Assembly (NCBI RefSeq): GCF_000975155.1
Contig: NZ_BBRG01000001.1
Coordinates: 1,190,313 to 1,254,312 of the forward strand
Source: Demequina globuliformis
GTDB taxonomy: Bacteria > Actinomycetota > Actinomycetes > Actinomycetales > Demequinaceae
Length of the DNA stretch: 64,000 bases
Reading direction: 5' to 3'
In this document: positions 37,015-45,800 of the stretch, in pieces
How the letters are laid out: each line of letters starts with the position of its first letter
Numbering within the stretch: position 1 is the first letter of the stretch
Notes under the pieces: model-generated
The model's input: the letters and a program-made list of their open reading frames with translations, nothing else
The model's database searches: none
What the model was told of the DNA's origin: nothing
Program-made: the position numbers and the translations under genes

Positions 37015-37031
37015 TATTGTTGCGACCGCTA
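37015..37031 (+). promoter_or_regulatory. Candidate -10 of metF
   Basis: TATTGT (37015-37020) lies 10 nt before the metF ATG, so the transcript would have at most a few leader bases. There is no room for a SAM or cobalamin riboswitch after that start site. An 11-mer copy, GGCATCGGCCC, lies just upstream (36987-36997). Confidence 0.45.
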
Positions 37032-37912
37032 TGACGATCCGTGAACTCCTGAGTGCGCGCAAGCCCACTCTCAGCTACGAGCTCTTCCCTCCGCGCACGC
37101 CCGCGGCCGAGTCGACCCTCGAAGCGACGATGCGAATGCTCGTGGACACGGACCCGGACTTCATTTCCATCACATACGGCGCGGCCGGCGCTACGCGCGA
37201 CACGTCGCGCGGCGTGGTGCAGAAGCTTGCGAGCAGCCACACCATCCCTCCGCTCGCGCACCTCACCTGCGTAGACCAGTCGCGAGACGAGGTCATTCAG
37301 GTCATCGAGGAGTACCTCGAAGAGGGAGTGCTGGACTTCTTGGCTCTGCGTGGCGACCCGCCGGCCGGTCAGGCGGATTGGCAGCCTCACCCGGACGGCC
37401 TGCGATACGCGCATGAGCTCGTGACGCTGTTGCGACAGGTGGCGCACGCGCACGGAATCGACAACCTGAGCATTGGTGTGGCGGCCTTTCCCGCCCAGCA
37501 CGTGCTCCCGCAGTGGCGCGATCAGGGGCTCCAGGTCCTGCGTTCCAAGCAGGACGCGGGCGCGGATTTCGCAATTACCCAGGTGTTTTACGACATTGGC
37601 CACTACACGTCGCTGGTGGAGGACGCGCGCGCCGAGGGCATCACAATTCCGATCATCCCGGAGGTGATGCCGCTCGTGACCGCGCAGCGCGCCCACCGTG
37701 CCGCGCAGATCACGGGCGTTGCGACCCCCGCGGAGATCATTGCCGACCTCGAGGCCGCGGAAGATAACGCCACGGCGCGCGCGGCGGGCGTGGCCCATGC
37801 TGCAAGGTTGTCATGCGGACTGCTCGACGCGGGGGCGCCTGGCATCCACGTGATCACGTTCAACAAGCATGAGGCCGCCATGGACCTCGTGACGGAACTG
37901 CCGCTGCGCTAG
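37031..37912 (+). CDS. metF: 5,10-methylenetetrahydrofolate reductase
   Basis: 293 residues. It reduces methylene-THF to methyl-THF with FAD, supplying methyl groups to MetE encoded 0.8 kb downstream. The N-terminal YELFPPRTP block, SITYGAAG (about 46), ALRGDPP (about 104) and the QVFYD block (about 183) are visible. The ATG is set by the family N-terminus MTIRELL. The one-carbon product of the glycine cleavage genes in this window feeds the same folate pool. Confidence 0.95.
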   Translation: MTIRELLSARKPTLSYELFPPRTPAAESTLEATMRMLVDTDPDFISITYGAAGATRDTSRGVVQKLASSHTIPPLAHLTCVDQSRDEVIQVIEEYLEEGVLDFLALRGDPPAGQADWQPHPDGLRYAHELVTLLRQVAHAHGIDNLSIGVAAFPAQHVLPQWRDQGLQVLRSKQDAGADFAITQVFYDIGHYTSLVEDARAEGITIPIIPEVMPLVTAQRAHRAAQITGVATPAEIIADLEAAEDNATARAAGVAHAARLSCGLLDAGAPGIHVITFNKHEAAMDLVTELPLR

Positions 37913-37930
37913 GCCGCGCCCTCACCGCGA

Positions 37931-37990
37931 AGTGGCGAAAAATGGCCGCTATAGCGCCGCAAAACAGTCAAATGGAGCCATTTGGCGGGG
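37931..37990 (-). repeat. 60-bp intergenic repeat, copy 1
   Basis: Starts AGTGGC and ends CAAATGGAGCCATTTGGCGG on the plus strand. It lies in the convergent gap between metF and the OsmC-like gene. Read on the minus strand it gives an inverted repeat around CAAATGGCTCCATTTG followed by CTGTTTT, resembling a terminator for the OsmC-like gene. Confidence 0.85.
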
Positions 37991-38026
37991 ACGGCGGCCG
38001 GGAAGGCGGCGGGCCGATGCCGCGAG

Positions 38027-38452
38027 CTAGACCTCGCGGAGCGTCACCTCAGCGCCGTGGACAACGGTGCGGGACACGGTGCAGGTCTTCTCTTCCGCGG
38101 ACTTGAGGGCGGCGGCCACACGTGCGCGAGCCTTGTCGCCCTCGGCGCCCTCGGGGAAGGCCACGTCGAATGCCACGTCAATGTCGCGCAGGATGGCGGG
38201 CGACGAGCCGCCGACCTTGTCCGCCGTGACCGTGGCGTCGAACTTGGTGGGCTCGGACCGCCGGGACGTCATCATGTCGAGGTCGGTGGCGGAGCAACCC
38301 GCGATAGCGACCATCAGGAGCTCGACGGCGCTGAGTGCACCGTCCACGTTGTAGCCAAACCGGTACTCCGCGCCGTCGGGGTTGCGGGCGACGTAGACGC
38401 CCTCGGCTTCGCGCACCAGCGTGACCTGCTTGGGAGTGATTTCTTCAGCCAT
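38027..38452 (-). CDS. OsmC/Ohr-family protein
   Basis: 141 residues. Two conserved cysteines, in AGCSATDL (about 53) and EKTCTVS (about 122), match the peroxidatic pair of OsmC-like thiol peroxidases. It probably reduces organic hydroperoxides or is of the YhfA-like subgroup. A possible -10 (GACACT) lies 6 nt before the ATG. It converges with metF, with a 60-bp repeat between. Confidence 0.85.
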   Translation of the reverse strand: MAEEITPKQVTLVREAEGVYVARNPDGAEYRFGYNVDGALSAVELLMVAIAGCSATDLDMMTSRRSEPTKFDATVTADKVGGSSPAILRDIDVAFDVAFPEGAEGDKARARVAAALKSAEEKTCTVSRTVVHGAEVTLREV

Positions 38453-38565
38453 CTGTCCAGTGTCTCACTCGCCCCTGACGCGGCGCTCACCGCACGCGAT
38501 CCAGCCCGGCCACCGGAGCTTTACCAGGCCGTCTCGCTATGTGGACAAGGTGTCTCAACTGGCGG

Positions 38566-38594
38566 TGGCAATTCCTACCACGACGCGCTAGAAT
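38566..38594 (+). promoter_or_regulatory. Candidate promoter of metE
   Basis: TGGCAA, 17 nt, TAGAAT (38589-38594) gives a transcript with a leader of about 83 nt before metE. No cobalamin or SAM riboswitch motif was recognised in the 231-bp gap. Confidence 0.5.
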
Positions 38595-38683
38595 CGCGAG
38601 CGCACCCCTCGGCGCAGCGTAGACGCGCGTCGACCAAGCGCAATGGCGAGCCCGCCGCGCACCCCAAACCTCTACGAGGAACT

Positions 38684-41011
38684 ATGTCTGACATCACTCA
38701 GTCCTCTGCCCCTGCGCCCGCCTTCCCCGGCGGCACCATCCTTGGATACCCGCGCATCGGCCGAATGCGTGAGCTCAAGCGGGCACTGGAGTCGTTCTGG
38801 AAGGGCAACTCCTCCGAGGCGGACCTCGAGAAGGTCGCCGCGGACCTGCGGGCCGCCAACCGCGACCGCATCGCCGGTCTGGGCCTGGGCCGCGAGGACA
38901 GCTCCATCCCGTCCAACTTCTCCTTCTACGACCACGTGCTGGATGCGGCTGTCACCTTTGGCGCCATCCCCGCTCGCTTCGCTGACCTCCGCGCGGAAGA
39001 CGGCTCCGTCGACCTCGCCGGCTACTCCACGATCGCCCGCGGAAAGGGCGACAAGGCCCCCCTCGAAATGACCAAGTGGTTCGACTCGAACTACCACTAC
39101 CTGGTTCCCGAGATCGGCCCCGACACCGAGTTCTCGCTGAACTCCACCCGCTGGGTTGACGAGTTCGTCGAGGCCAAGGAAGCCGGCTTCATCACCCGCC
39201 CGGTCATCACCGGCCCGCTGACCTTCCTGTACCTGTCGAAGGCCGCCGACGAGGCACCCGAGGGCTACCAGCCCATCGATCGCCTCGACGACCTGCTGCC
39301 CGTGTACATCGAACTGCTGGCCGCCTTCAAGGCCGCCGGTGTCGAGTGGGTTCAGATCGACGAGCCGATTCTGGTCGCGGACATCGACGCCGACCGCGCC
39401 GAGGTCCTCGACAACGCCACCAAGGTCTACCGCGCCCTGGTCGCCGCTGAGTCGCGCCCCGCGCTGTTCGTCGCCGCTCCGTACAACTCGCTCGACGACG
39501 CACTTCCGGTGCTGAAGAACACCGCCGTGGATGCCATCGGAATCGACCTGGTGCGAGGCTCCGTGCCTCAGGGCGTTGACCTCAAGGGCGCGACGATCGT
39601 CGCGGGCGTCGTTGACGGCCACAACATCTGGCGCACCGACCTCGACGAGGCGCTGCGCAAGGCCGATGAGGTCGTGGCGCTCGGCGCCAACGTCACCATC
39701 GCGACCTCCACCTCGCTGTTCCACGTGCCCCACACCCTCCAGGGTGAGGAGCACCTGGGCGAGGAGCTGCTCAGCTGGCTCGCTTTCGCGGATGAGAAGG
39801 TGGGCGAGGTCGTCACGCTGTCGACCGCTCTCACCCAGGGCGACCAGGCCGTCGCCGGTGCGCTCGGCGAGGCCCGCGCCGCGCTCAAGGCACGCGCCGA
39901 GCACCCCGGCACCAACCGCGCCGACGTCCGCGACGCTCTCGCCGCGGTCAAGGACGGCGACTTCGAGCGCACCGCATACTCGGTGCGTGCCGCCGCTCAG
40001 GACGCCCGCTTCAACCTGCCGGAGCTCGCGACCACGACCATCGGCTCGTTCCCCCAGACCCCCGAGATTCGCAAGGCGCGCGCCGCGTGGGCCAAGGGTC
40101 AACTGTCGGACGCCGACTACGAGCAGGCGATGAAGGACGAGATCGCCCAGGTCGTGAAGCTGCAGGAGGACTTGGGGCTCGACGTCCTGGTCCACGGCGA
40201 GGCCGAGCGCAACGACATGGTGCAGTACTTCGCTGAACTCCTCGAGGGCTTCGACGTCACCAAGAACGGCTGGGTCCAGTCCTACGGTTCGCGCTGCACC
40301 CGCCCCTCCATCCTGTGGGGTGACGTGGCTCGCTCCGAGGCCATGACGGTGACGTGGGCCAAGTACGCCCAGTCGCTGTCGGACAAGCCGGTCAAGGGCA
40401 TGCTGACTGGTCCGGTGACGATCCTCGCGTGGTCGTTCGTGCGTGACGACCAGCCGCTGGGCGACACCGCCTTCCAGGTGGGCCTGGCCCTGCGTGGCGA
40501 GATCAAGGACCTCGAGGACGCCGGCATTGGCATCATCCAGGTCGACGAGCCCGCCCTGCGCGAGCTGCTGCCACTCAAGAAGGCCGACCAGCCCGCCTAC
40601 CTCGACTGGTCCGTGAAGTCCTTCCGCCTCGCGACCTCCGGCGCTCAGGACGACACCCAGGTGCACACCCACCTGTGCTACTCCGAGTTCGGCGAGGTCA
40701 TCGACGCGATCGACGGCCTGAACGCAGACGTCACCTCGATCGAGGCCGCGCGCTCCCGCATGGAGGTGCTGCCCGCGATTAAGGACCACGGCTACGAGCG
40801 CCAGATTGGCCCCGGCGTGTGGGACATCCACTCGCCCCGCGTGCCCTCGACCGAGGAAGTCACCGAGCTCCTGCAGCTCGCGAAGGACTCGATTCCCGGC
40901 AAGCAGCTGTGGGTCAACCCCGACTGCGGTCTGAAGACCCGCGGCTACGAGGAGACCAACGCCTCGCTCGAGAACATGCTCGCCGCGACTAAGGCAGTGC
41001 GCTCGGCGTAA
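38684..41011 (+). CDS. metE: Cobalamin-independent methionine synthase
   Basis: 775 residues, full length. It transfers the methyl group of methyl-THF polyglutamate to homocysteine. The N-terminal GYPRIGRMRELK block, the C-terminal catalytic barrel starting TTTIGSFPQT (about 450), and the zinc ligands in HTHLCYSEF and NPDCGLKTR are present. The start has a clear Shine-Dalgarno (GAGGA). It ends at a strong terminator. Codon bias is very high (nearly all G/C third positions, preferred codons), suggesting high expression. Confidence 0.97.
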   Translation: MSDITQSSAPAPAFPGGTILGYPRIGRMRELKRALESFWKGNSSEADLEKVAADLRAANRDRIAGLGLGREDSSIPSNFSFYDHVLDAAVTFGAIPARFADLRAEDGSVDLAGYSTIARGKGDKAPLEMTKWFDSNYHYLVPEIGPDTEFSLNSTRWVDEFVEAKEAGFITRPVITGPLTFLYLSKAADEAPEGYQPIDRLDDLLPVYIELLAAFKAAGVEWVQIDEPILVADIDADRAEVLDNATKVYRALVAAESRPALFVAAPYNSLDDALPVLKNTAVDAIGIDLVRGSVPQGVDLKGATIVAGVVDGHNIWRTDLDEALRKADEVVALGANVTIATSTSLFHVPHTLQGEEHLGEELLSWLAFADEKVGEVVTLSTALTQGDQAVAGALGEARAALKARAEHPGTNRADVRDALAAVKDGDFERTAYSVRAAAQDARFNLPELATTTIGSFPQTPEIRKARAAWAKGQLSDADYEQAMKDEIAQVVKLQEDLGLDVLVHGEAERNDMVQYFAELLEGFDVTKNGWVQSYGSRCTRPSILWGDVARSEAMTVTWAKYAQSLSDKPVKGMLTGPVTILAWSFVRDDQPLGDTAFQVGLALRGEIKDLEDAGIGIIQVDEPALRELLPLKKADQPAYLDWSVKSFRLATSGAQDDTQVHTHLCYSEFGEVIDAIDGLNADVTSIEAARSRMEVLPAIKDHGYERQIGPGVWDIHSPRVPSTEEVTELLQLAKDSIPGKQLWVNPDCGLKTRGYEETNASLENMLAATKAVRSA

Positions 41012-41034
41012 CCCTTGGCGCGTGAAGCGCGACG

Positions 41035-41080
41035 GTGAGGGCCGATGCTCGGGTGACCCGGGCATCGGCCCTCACCTTTT
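41035..41080 (+). terminator. metE terminator
   Basis: A 19-bp stem (41035-41053 with 41057-41075) with one wobble and a TGA loop is followed by CTTTT. Each arm contains the 11-mer motif: GGGCCGATGCT on the left and its complement GGCATCGGCCC on the right. Confidence 0.88.
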
Positions 41081-41217
41081 GTATCGACGCGCCCCAACCA
41101 CCGCCGCGTGCATCTGAGTGCCGGTTTCGTCCCCAAAGTCGGCACTCACATGCACGAACCGTGGGGCACGCGAGGTAGGGGATCTTTCGCGTCACCCGGG
41201 CAAGCTCAGGGCGGCAC

Positions 41218-41706
41218 TTACGAGGTGGACAGCTGGAAGTACGCGACGTCGATCCAGCGATCGAACTTGCGGCCTGCCTCGACGAGCGTGCCCACCTCCG
41301 CGAAGCCCAAAGAGCGGTGCAGGCCTATGGATGCGTCGTTGGGAAGGGCAATGAGCGCGATCGCGCTGTGAGCATGCGAGGCTCGCAGGCCGTCGAGTAG
41401 CGCCGTGTACAGCGCGCGCCCGGTCCCGCGTCCGCGTGACTCCATGCCGAGGTAGATCGAGGTCTCAACCGTGTGCAGGTAGGCGGCACGCGGCCGGTAG
41501 GGAGCCGCGTACGCGAATCCGACAATGCCGCCGTCTTCCTCGGCCACGAGGTAGGGCAGCTCCTTGTCGAGCACGGCCTGAATGCGCTCCGCAATCGCAT
41601 CCGCGGAGACCTCGTCGTACTCGAAGGTAATGACGGTGTCGCGCACGTAAGGGTTGTAGAGAGAGGCGATGGCGGCGGCGTCGGCCACCGTGGCGTTCCT
41701 GATCAT
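41218..41706 (-). CDS. GNAT acetyltransferase, phosphinothricin-acetyltransferase type
   Basis: 162 residues. The N-terminus IRNATVADAAAIASLYNPYV and the VETSIYLGMESRGRGTGRAL acetyl-CoA-binding block match the Pat/Bar/YncA family, which acetylates methionine sulfoximine, phosphinothricin or related amines. The substrate here is unknown. It lies 4 nt after the transporter gene stop and is probably co-transcribed with it. Confidence 0.88.
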   Translation of the reverse strand: MIRNATVADAAAIASLYNPYVRDTVITFEYDEVSADAIAERIQAVLDKELPYLVAEEDGGIVGFAYAAPYRPRAAYLHTVETSIYLGMESRGRGTGRALYTALLDGLRASHAHSAIALIALPNDASIGLHRSLGFAEVGTLVEAGRKFDRWIDVAYFQLSTS

Positions 41707-41710
41707 TCCT

Positions 41711-43420
41711 CTATTGTGCGGCAGGTTCAGTGCCTGGTTCGGTCACGTCGGCGCTCGCCACAGCGGCATCGGCCCATGGTGCGGTGGCCGCTGCGCGCTG
41801 AATGACCTGAGCCGCAGCCTCGACCGCGCTGTCAGCGGCCTCAACTGCCAGTGCGGCCTCCGTCGCGACCGCCTGGGCCTGCGGGGTCGCAGAAGCGTCT
41901 CGCTCAGCGAGGGCCGTGACAGCCTCGTCGACCATGGCCCGCACCTCAGCCACGTCCTCTGCGCTGATGTAGCCGGCGGGCTCCACTAGGTAGTGGCGCG
42001 TATCGAGGGCCGATGCATCGGCTGGGACTTCCACGGAGACCTCGGCGGGCAGCGGCGCGCCGGCGGCAGGAACGGTGGCGAACGACTGGATCGCCGGGAC
42101 GGTGGCGGCTTCCGTGCCGCGGCGTGCGGGGCGGCGCAAGTAGTGCCAGGCCGCTAGCGCGGTGAGGACACCCACACCGCCCGCAACGGCGGTGACTGCG
42201 AACCCGGCCTGGGAGCCGCCCGCATCGATCGCCACGCCTGCGCCCCACGCGCCAATGGCGACGCCGAGGTCAATGCCCGTGCGGGTCCAGGTCATGCCTT
42301 CGGTCATCCGTGCGCGCGACACCGATTGGTGCACGAGCGAGTCACCAATCACCATGTTGGGCGCAATGAACAGCCCCATGCCAAACAGCAGGCCGCCCAG
42401 CACAAACATGGACGGGGCGAAGGCGAGCATGGCGGCAAAGGTGCCGGTCGCCGTGACGCCCAGGACCAGGCGCGTGGCCAAGGAGCGACGCCACCCGATC
42501 ACCCCGTACGCTAGGCCGCCGACGAGCGAGCCCACCGACCACACGCCCAGGATCAGGCCGGAGGCCTCCTTCACGTGCAACGCCTCGGTGAACGCCACCA
42601 CCGCCGCATCGATCGACGCGAACATGGCGCCCTGCGTCAAGAAGATCAGCGCCGCAATCGCCAGAGTCGGCGTGGTCAACAGCAGGTTGCCGGCGAAGGG
42701 ATTGCGGTAGCGCCGTACGCGGCGCACGGTCGAGGTCTCTACGGCAGGCAACGCAGCGCCCGCCCCCGCCGTCGCAGGAGTGACGGCCAAGGCGGCCTCA
42801 GTGAGTCCGGCATCGGCGCTCAGGCGGCGCACAGGAGGCTCGGTCGCCTTAAGCGCCAGGAACGCGTAGCCGCCCACGGCGAGGGAGATAACTGCGATGA
42901 CGGACGGCAGCCACGAGGCCACGGACACGGCAAGCACGGTGGACACGGCCGGGCCGCCAATCCACAGCAGCTGTTCCATCGAGGATTCGAAGGAGAACGC
43001 CGTCGCAAGTTGCTTGTCGTCCTTGACCGCGTGGCTCCAGCGTGCACGCGTGAGCGTGGACTGCGAGCCGCCCGCGGCGAAGGTGGGGGCAATGAGTACC
43101 AGCACCCATAGCGGTGCTCCATTGAGCGCCGCCACCAGCAGACCCACGCGACCAGCGATCGCGATCGCGTACCCCCACCGCAGCACCCTGGCTTGCCCGT
43201 GCGCGTCGACGAGGCGTGCCACCTGCGGCGCAATCAGCACGTAGGACACGGATATGGCCGCCAGCATGACGCCGCCCGCGGCGTAGGAGCCGTACTCCAT
43301 CTGCACCAGCAGGAAGGTAGCCAGGCCCGTCATGCCCATTTGTAGGCGAGCGATCAGGCCCCAGAACGCGAAAGCGCGGGCACCGGGCAGCGAGAGGACC
43401 TCGCGGTAGCGCGACAACAC
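41711..43420 (-). CDS. Major facilitator superfamily transporter with long Ala-rich C-terminus
   Basis: 569 residues. Twelve predicted helices cover about 15-415. The loop LTRARWSHAVKDD after helix 4 is shared with the paralogue at 57189-58475. A C-terminal extension of about 140 residues, rich in Ala and Glu and probably helical, is absent from that paralogue. A GTG start (VLSRYREVLSLPGARAFAF) aligns with the paralogue's N-terminus and has AAGGA about 9 nt upstream. The substrate is unknown. Its long 5' leader may regulate it through a short upstream reading frame. Followed by a GNAT gene. Confidence 0.82.
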   Translation of the reverse strand: MLSRYREVLSLPGARAFAFWGLIARLQMGMTGLATFLLVQMEYGSYAAGGVMLAAISVSYVLIAPQVARLVDAHGQARVLRWGYAIAIAGRVGLLVAALNGAPLWVLVLIAPTFAAGGSQSTLTRARWSHAVKDDKQLATAFSFESSMEQLLWIGGPAVSTVLAVSVASWLPSVIAVISLAVGGYAFLALKATEPPVRRLSADAGLTEAALAVTPATAGAGAALPAVETSTVRRVRRYRNPFAGNLLLTTPTLAIAALIFLTQGAMFASIDAAVVAFTEALHVKEASGLILGVWSVGSLVGGLAYGVIGWRRSLATRLVLGVTATGTFAAMLAFAPSMFVLGGLLFGMGLFIAPNMVIGDSLVHQSVSRARMTEGMTWTRTGIDLGVAIGAWGAGVAIDAGGSQAGFAVTAVAGGVGVLTALAAWHYLRRPARRGTEAATVPAIQSFATVPAAGAPLPAEVSVEVPADASALDTRHYLVEPAGYISAEDVAEVRAMVDEAVTALAERDASATPQAQAVATEAALAVEAADSAVEAAAQVIQRAAATAPWADAAVASADVTEPGTEPAAQ

Positions 43421-43749
43421 AGCAGAACATCCTTGAAGAACAAAAAGGGGTGTCCTTGAGCGAGGGGCAGAAACTGCTTGCCTGGGTGGGGACCGCATCC
43501 GGGCTCGCCCGCATGCTTGCCACATCACCCGCGCGGTGTGGCCAGCGCGTCACCCGCTCAGACGGGGTGACGAGATCAATATTCACACAGCGATTCGGGT
43601 GCAGGTGACCATTTTTGCGAGCATTTTTTCGCCAGCACAAGCACGGGTCAAGTCCGCTTTGGTGGACCCTTGGGCAGGAGTGGGCCGATGCCCCGGCTGG
43701 GTCAAGAAATGACCCCCCGAACGGTCACATTTGGGTAGGTCGCCGGTCG
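43421..43749 (-). promoter_or_regulatory. Long structured 5' leader of the transporter gene
   Basis: This gap of 329 bases has no long gene. On the minus strand: TTGACC (43646-43651), 17 nt, AAAAAT (43623-43628) as promoter candidate; then a 9-residue reading frame MVTCTRIAV (43583-43612) starting 10 nt later; a hairpin CGTCACCC/GGGTGACG (43548-43572); and a run of Ts near 43442-43446 before the Shine-Dalgarno. An 11-mer copy (43682-43692) lies in the upstream part. The arrangement resembles translation-coupled attenuation leaders of resistance genes. Confidence 0.4.
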
Positions 43750-44982
43750 CTACGGCAGCCGCGCCGGGGTTCGCGGTGGCGGGGTTCTGCGCAAGAAGCG
43801 AGGAGAAGGGATCTTGTCGGCAAAGCGCATGAGGAGCGAGCCGGTGAACGCCAAGATCAACACGTAGCCTGCGGCGAGCGGACCGAGTTGGGGCTCGACC
43901 CCGGCCGCGACGCCCAGCCCTGCGATGACGATCGAGAACTCGCCGCGGGGAACCAGGGACAGGCCCGTGCGCCATTGGCCCTTGGGGCCAATCCCGTTGC
44001 GTTTCGCGGCGTAGATGCCGACGGCGATTTTGGTCACTGCGGTGATGGCGGCGAGGATCAGCGCCGGGACCAGCACGGGGATGAGGTTGCGTGGGTCGAT
44101 CCCGATGCCAAAGAACACAAAGAACAGGCCGCCAAAGACATCTCGCAGGGGCGGCAGCAGGCCCCGGACGTCGTCGGCCACCTGGCCGGACAAGGTCAGT
44201 CCCAAGAGGAATGCGCCCACGGCGGCGGAGACCTGGACCGCGTCTGCGAGGCCAGCGACCAAGAAGGTGAGGCCCAGGACGGTCAGCAGCAACAGCTCGC
44301 GCGAATGCGAGTGCACCATCGAGGAGACCTTCTCGGAGTACCGCATGGACACTACGAAGGCGAGCGCGACCAGGGTGAGAGCGATCGCGGCGGCGATGGC
44401 GCCTTGGATGACCGTGGCGCCCACGAGCAGCACCGCGGTGATGGGGAGGAACACCGCCATCACGATGTCCTCCATGACGAGGATGCTCAGCAGGATGGGA
44501 GTCTCGCGGTTCGCGATGCGATCAAAGTCATCCAGCAGGCGCGCGATGATCCCCGAGGAGGAGATGTAGGTCACGCCGGCCAGCAGCAGGGAGGCCGTGG
44601 GCGACCAGCCGAGGATGAGGCCCATCGCGAACCCAGGCACTCCGTTGGCCAGGCCGTCGAGCAGGCCAGCTACCCAGTTGGACTTGAGGCCATTGCGGAG
44701 GTCCCGTGGAGAGTACTCGAGGCCCAGGAGCAGCAGGAGCAGTACCACGCCGATCTCCGCGCCCACCTCGAGGAACTCTTCGCCTGCGGACACAGGGATG
44801 AGGCCGCCCTCTCCCATGAGGAGGCCGGCCAGCAGGTACAGCGGAATGGACGGGATCCCCATGCGCGCGGCGAGGCGACCGAGCCCTGCGAGGACCAGCA
44901 GGATGATGCCCAGCTCGATGAGCACCTCTCCGGCATGGCTCGCCTCGGGCTCGGGGAGAACCTCGAGCGGTAGGGGGATCAT
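43750..44982 (-). CDS. CPA2-family cation:proton antiporter, membrane subunit
   Basis: 410 residues with about 12-13 membrane helices and no RCK domain. Motifs include LLLLLLGLEYSPRDL (about 80-95), a TYISSSGIIARLL stretch and SLVPRGEFSIVIAGLG near the C-terminus, typical of KefB/KhtU-like K+/H+ or Na+/H+ exchangers. The regulatory RCK-C subunit is encoded 5 nt upstream on the same strand, as in the Bacillus KhtTU pair. It probably exports K+ or Na+ in exchange for protons under alkaline or toxic stress. Confidence 0.9.
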   Translation of the reverse strand: MIPLPLEVLPEPEASHAGEVLIELGIILLVLAGLGRLAARMGIPSIPLYLLAGLLMGEGGLIPVSAGEEFLEVGAEIGVVLLLLLLGLEYSPRDLRNGLKSNWVAGLLDGLANGVPGFAMGLILGWSPTASLLLAGVTYISSSGIIARLLDDFDRIANRETPILLSILVMEDIVMAVFLPITAVLLVGATVIQGAIAAAIALTLVALAFVVSMRYSEKVSSMVHSHSRELLLLTVLGLTFLVAGLADAVQVSAAVGAFLLGLTLSGQVADDVRGLLPPLRDVFGGLFFVFFGIGIDPRNLIPVLVPALILAAITAVTKIAVGIYAAKRNGIGPKGQWRTGLSLVPRGEFSIVIAGLGVAAGVEPQLGPLAAGYVLILAFTGSLLMRFADKIPSPRFLRRTPPPRTPARLP

Positions 44983-44987
44983 GGCGA

Positions 44988-45467
44988 CTACCGGGTCAGG
45001 ATGGCGGTGGCCTGGCGGACTGCGCTCGCGCTGCCCATCACAAGGACGGTGTCCCCCGGTTCAAAGACAAAGTCGGGTCCCGGGCCGGGTAGGCCCGTTT
45101 CGCCACGGATGATCGCGACAACAGAGGCGCTCGTTTCGGTGCGGATCTTGCCGTCGGCAATGGTCTGGCCTGTCAGGCCGCCAGCGGAAGGCATCGTGAT
45201 CCACTCGATCGCGAGGCCTTCGACGTTGTGGCGCAGCGACTCCAAACGGGCGGTGATGGAGGTGCCGCCCAGGAGCTCGGCGAGCTTCGCCGAGTCCCCT
45301 TCGGACAGTTCCACGGTGCCGCGGCAGGAGTCCGGATCGTCGCGGTCGTACAGCGCGAAGTCACGCTTGCCGTCGCGTCGCACGACCACGCCTACGTGGT
45401 CGCCGCTGTCCGCCTGGAACTCGTACCGGACGCCAATGCCCGGAAGCGGAGTCTCGTAGATGTCCAT
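44988..45467 (-). CDS. Antiporter regulatory subunit with RCK-C (TrkA-C) domain, KhtT-like
   Basis: 159 residues. The N-terminal half begins MDIYETPLPGIGVRYEF, as in KhtT-type proteins; the C-terminal half (about 85-159) is a TrkA-C/RCK-C ligand-binding domain ending in PGDTVLVMGSASAVRQ. It likely senses a nucleotide or pH and gates the antiporter encoded next. The ATG is 7 nt after a weak -10-like CAGACT. Confidence 0.88.
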   Translation of the reverse strand: MDIYETPLPGIGVRYEFQADSGDHVGVVVRRDGKRDFALYDRDDPDSCRGTVELSEGDSAKLAELLGGTSITARLESLRHNVEGLAIEWITMPSAGGLTGQTIADGKIRTETSASVVAIIRGETGLPGPGPDFVFEPGDTVLVMGSASAVRQATAILTR

Positions 45468-45494
45468 GCGGCCCAGTCTGCCACTTCTCCCTCT

Positions 45495-45552
45495 CCGCCA
45501 AATGGAGCCATTTGGTTGTTATGGCCGTGCATGCCAGCCAAAACGTGCCACT
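45495..45552 (+). repeat. 60-bp intergenic repeat, copy 2 (opposite orientation)
   Basis: Its reverse complement starts AGTGGCAC and ends CCAAATGGCTCCATTTGGCG. The middle is the most diverged of the four copies, but the total length is still about 60 bp. Confidence 0.75.
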
Positions 45553-45606
45553 TCGTGCACGTACGGCCCCCGATTGGCCACCTCGCGTCTGGTGATCGTG
45601 GAGTAG

Positions 45607-45700
45607 GCCGGCGCCGTAGGGTGCAGCCAAGCCCGCCGGCGCCGTGGGGTGCAGCCAAGCCGGCCAGCGCCGTGGGGTGCAGCCAATCCCGCCGGCGCCG
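45607..45700. repeat. 28-bp tandem repeat, about 3.4 units
   Basis: Units at 45607-45634, 45635-45662 and 45663-45690 plus a partial fourth. Each begins GCCGGCGCCGTGGGGTGCAG with few changes. There are no spacers, so it is not a CRISPR array. Confidence 0.85.
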
Positions 45701-45800
45701 GCTTGCGCCCTGGCCAGCCCGCCCCGCGCGCCAGATCACCCAGCCCGCGCGCTACGCCACCCGGTTCGCGCCCGGGTGCCTGGCGCATCGGCCCGGCTGA

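Noticed and set aside
38453-38683. Cobalamin or SAM riboswitch before metE
   Set aside because: No B12-box-like or SAM-type core could be recognised, only a promoter candidate and a Shine-Dalgarno. A covariance-model search would be decisive.
38672-41065. 797-codon open frame opposite metE
   Set aside because: It results from the extreme third-position GC bias of metE; no recognisable domain.
45607-45700. 28-bp tandem units as a CRISPR array
   Set aside because: The units are directly adjacent with no unique spacers, and no cas gene is in the window.
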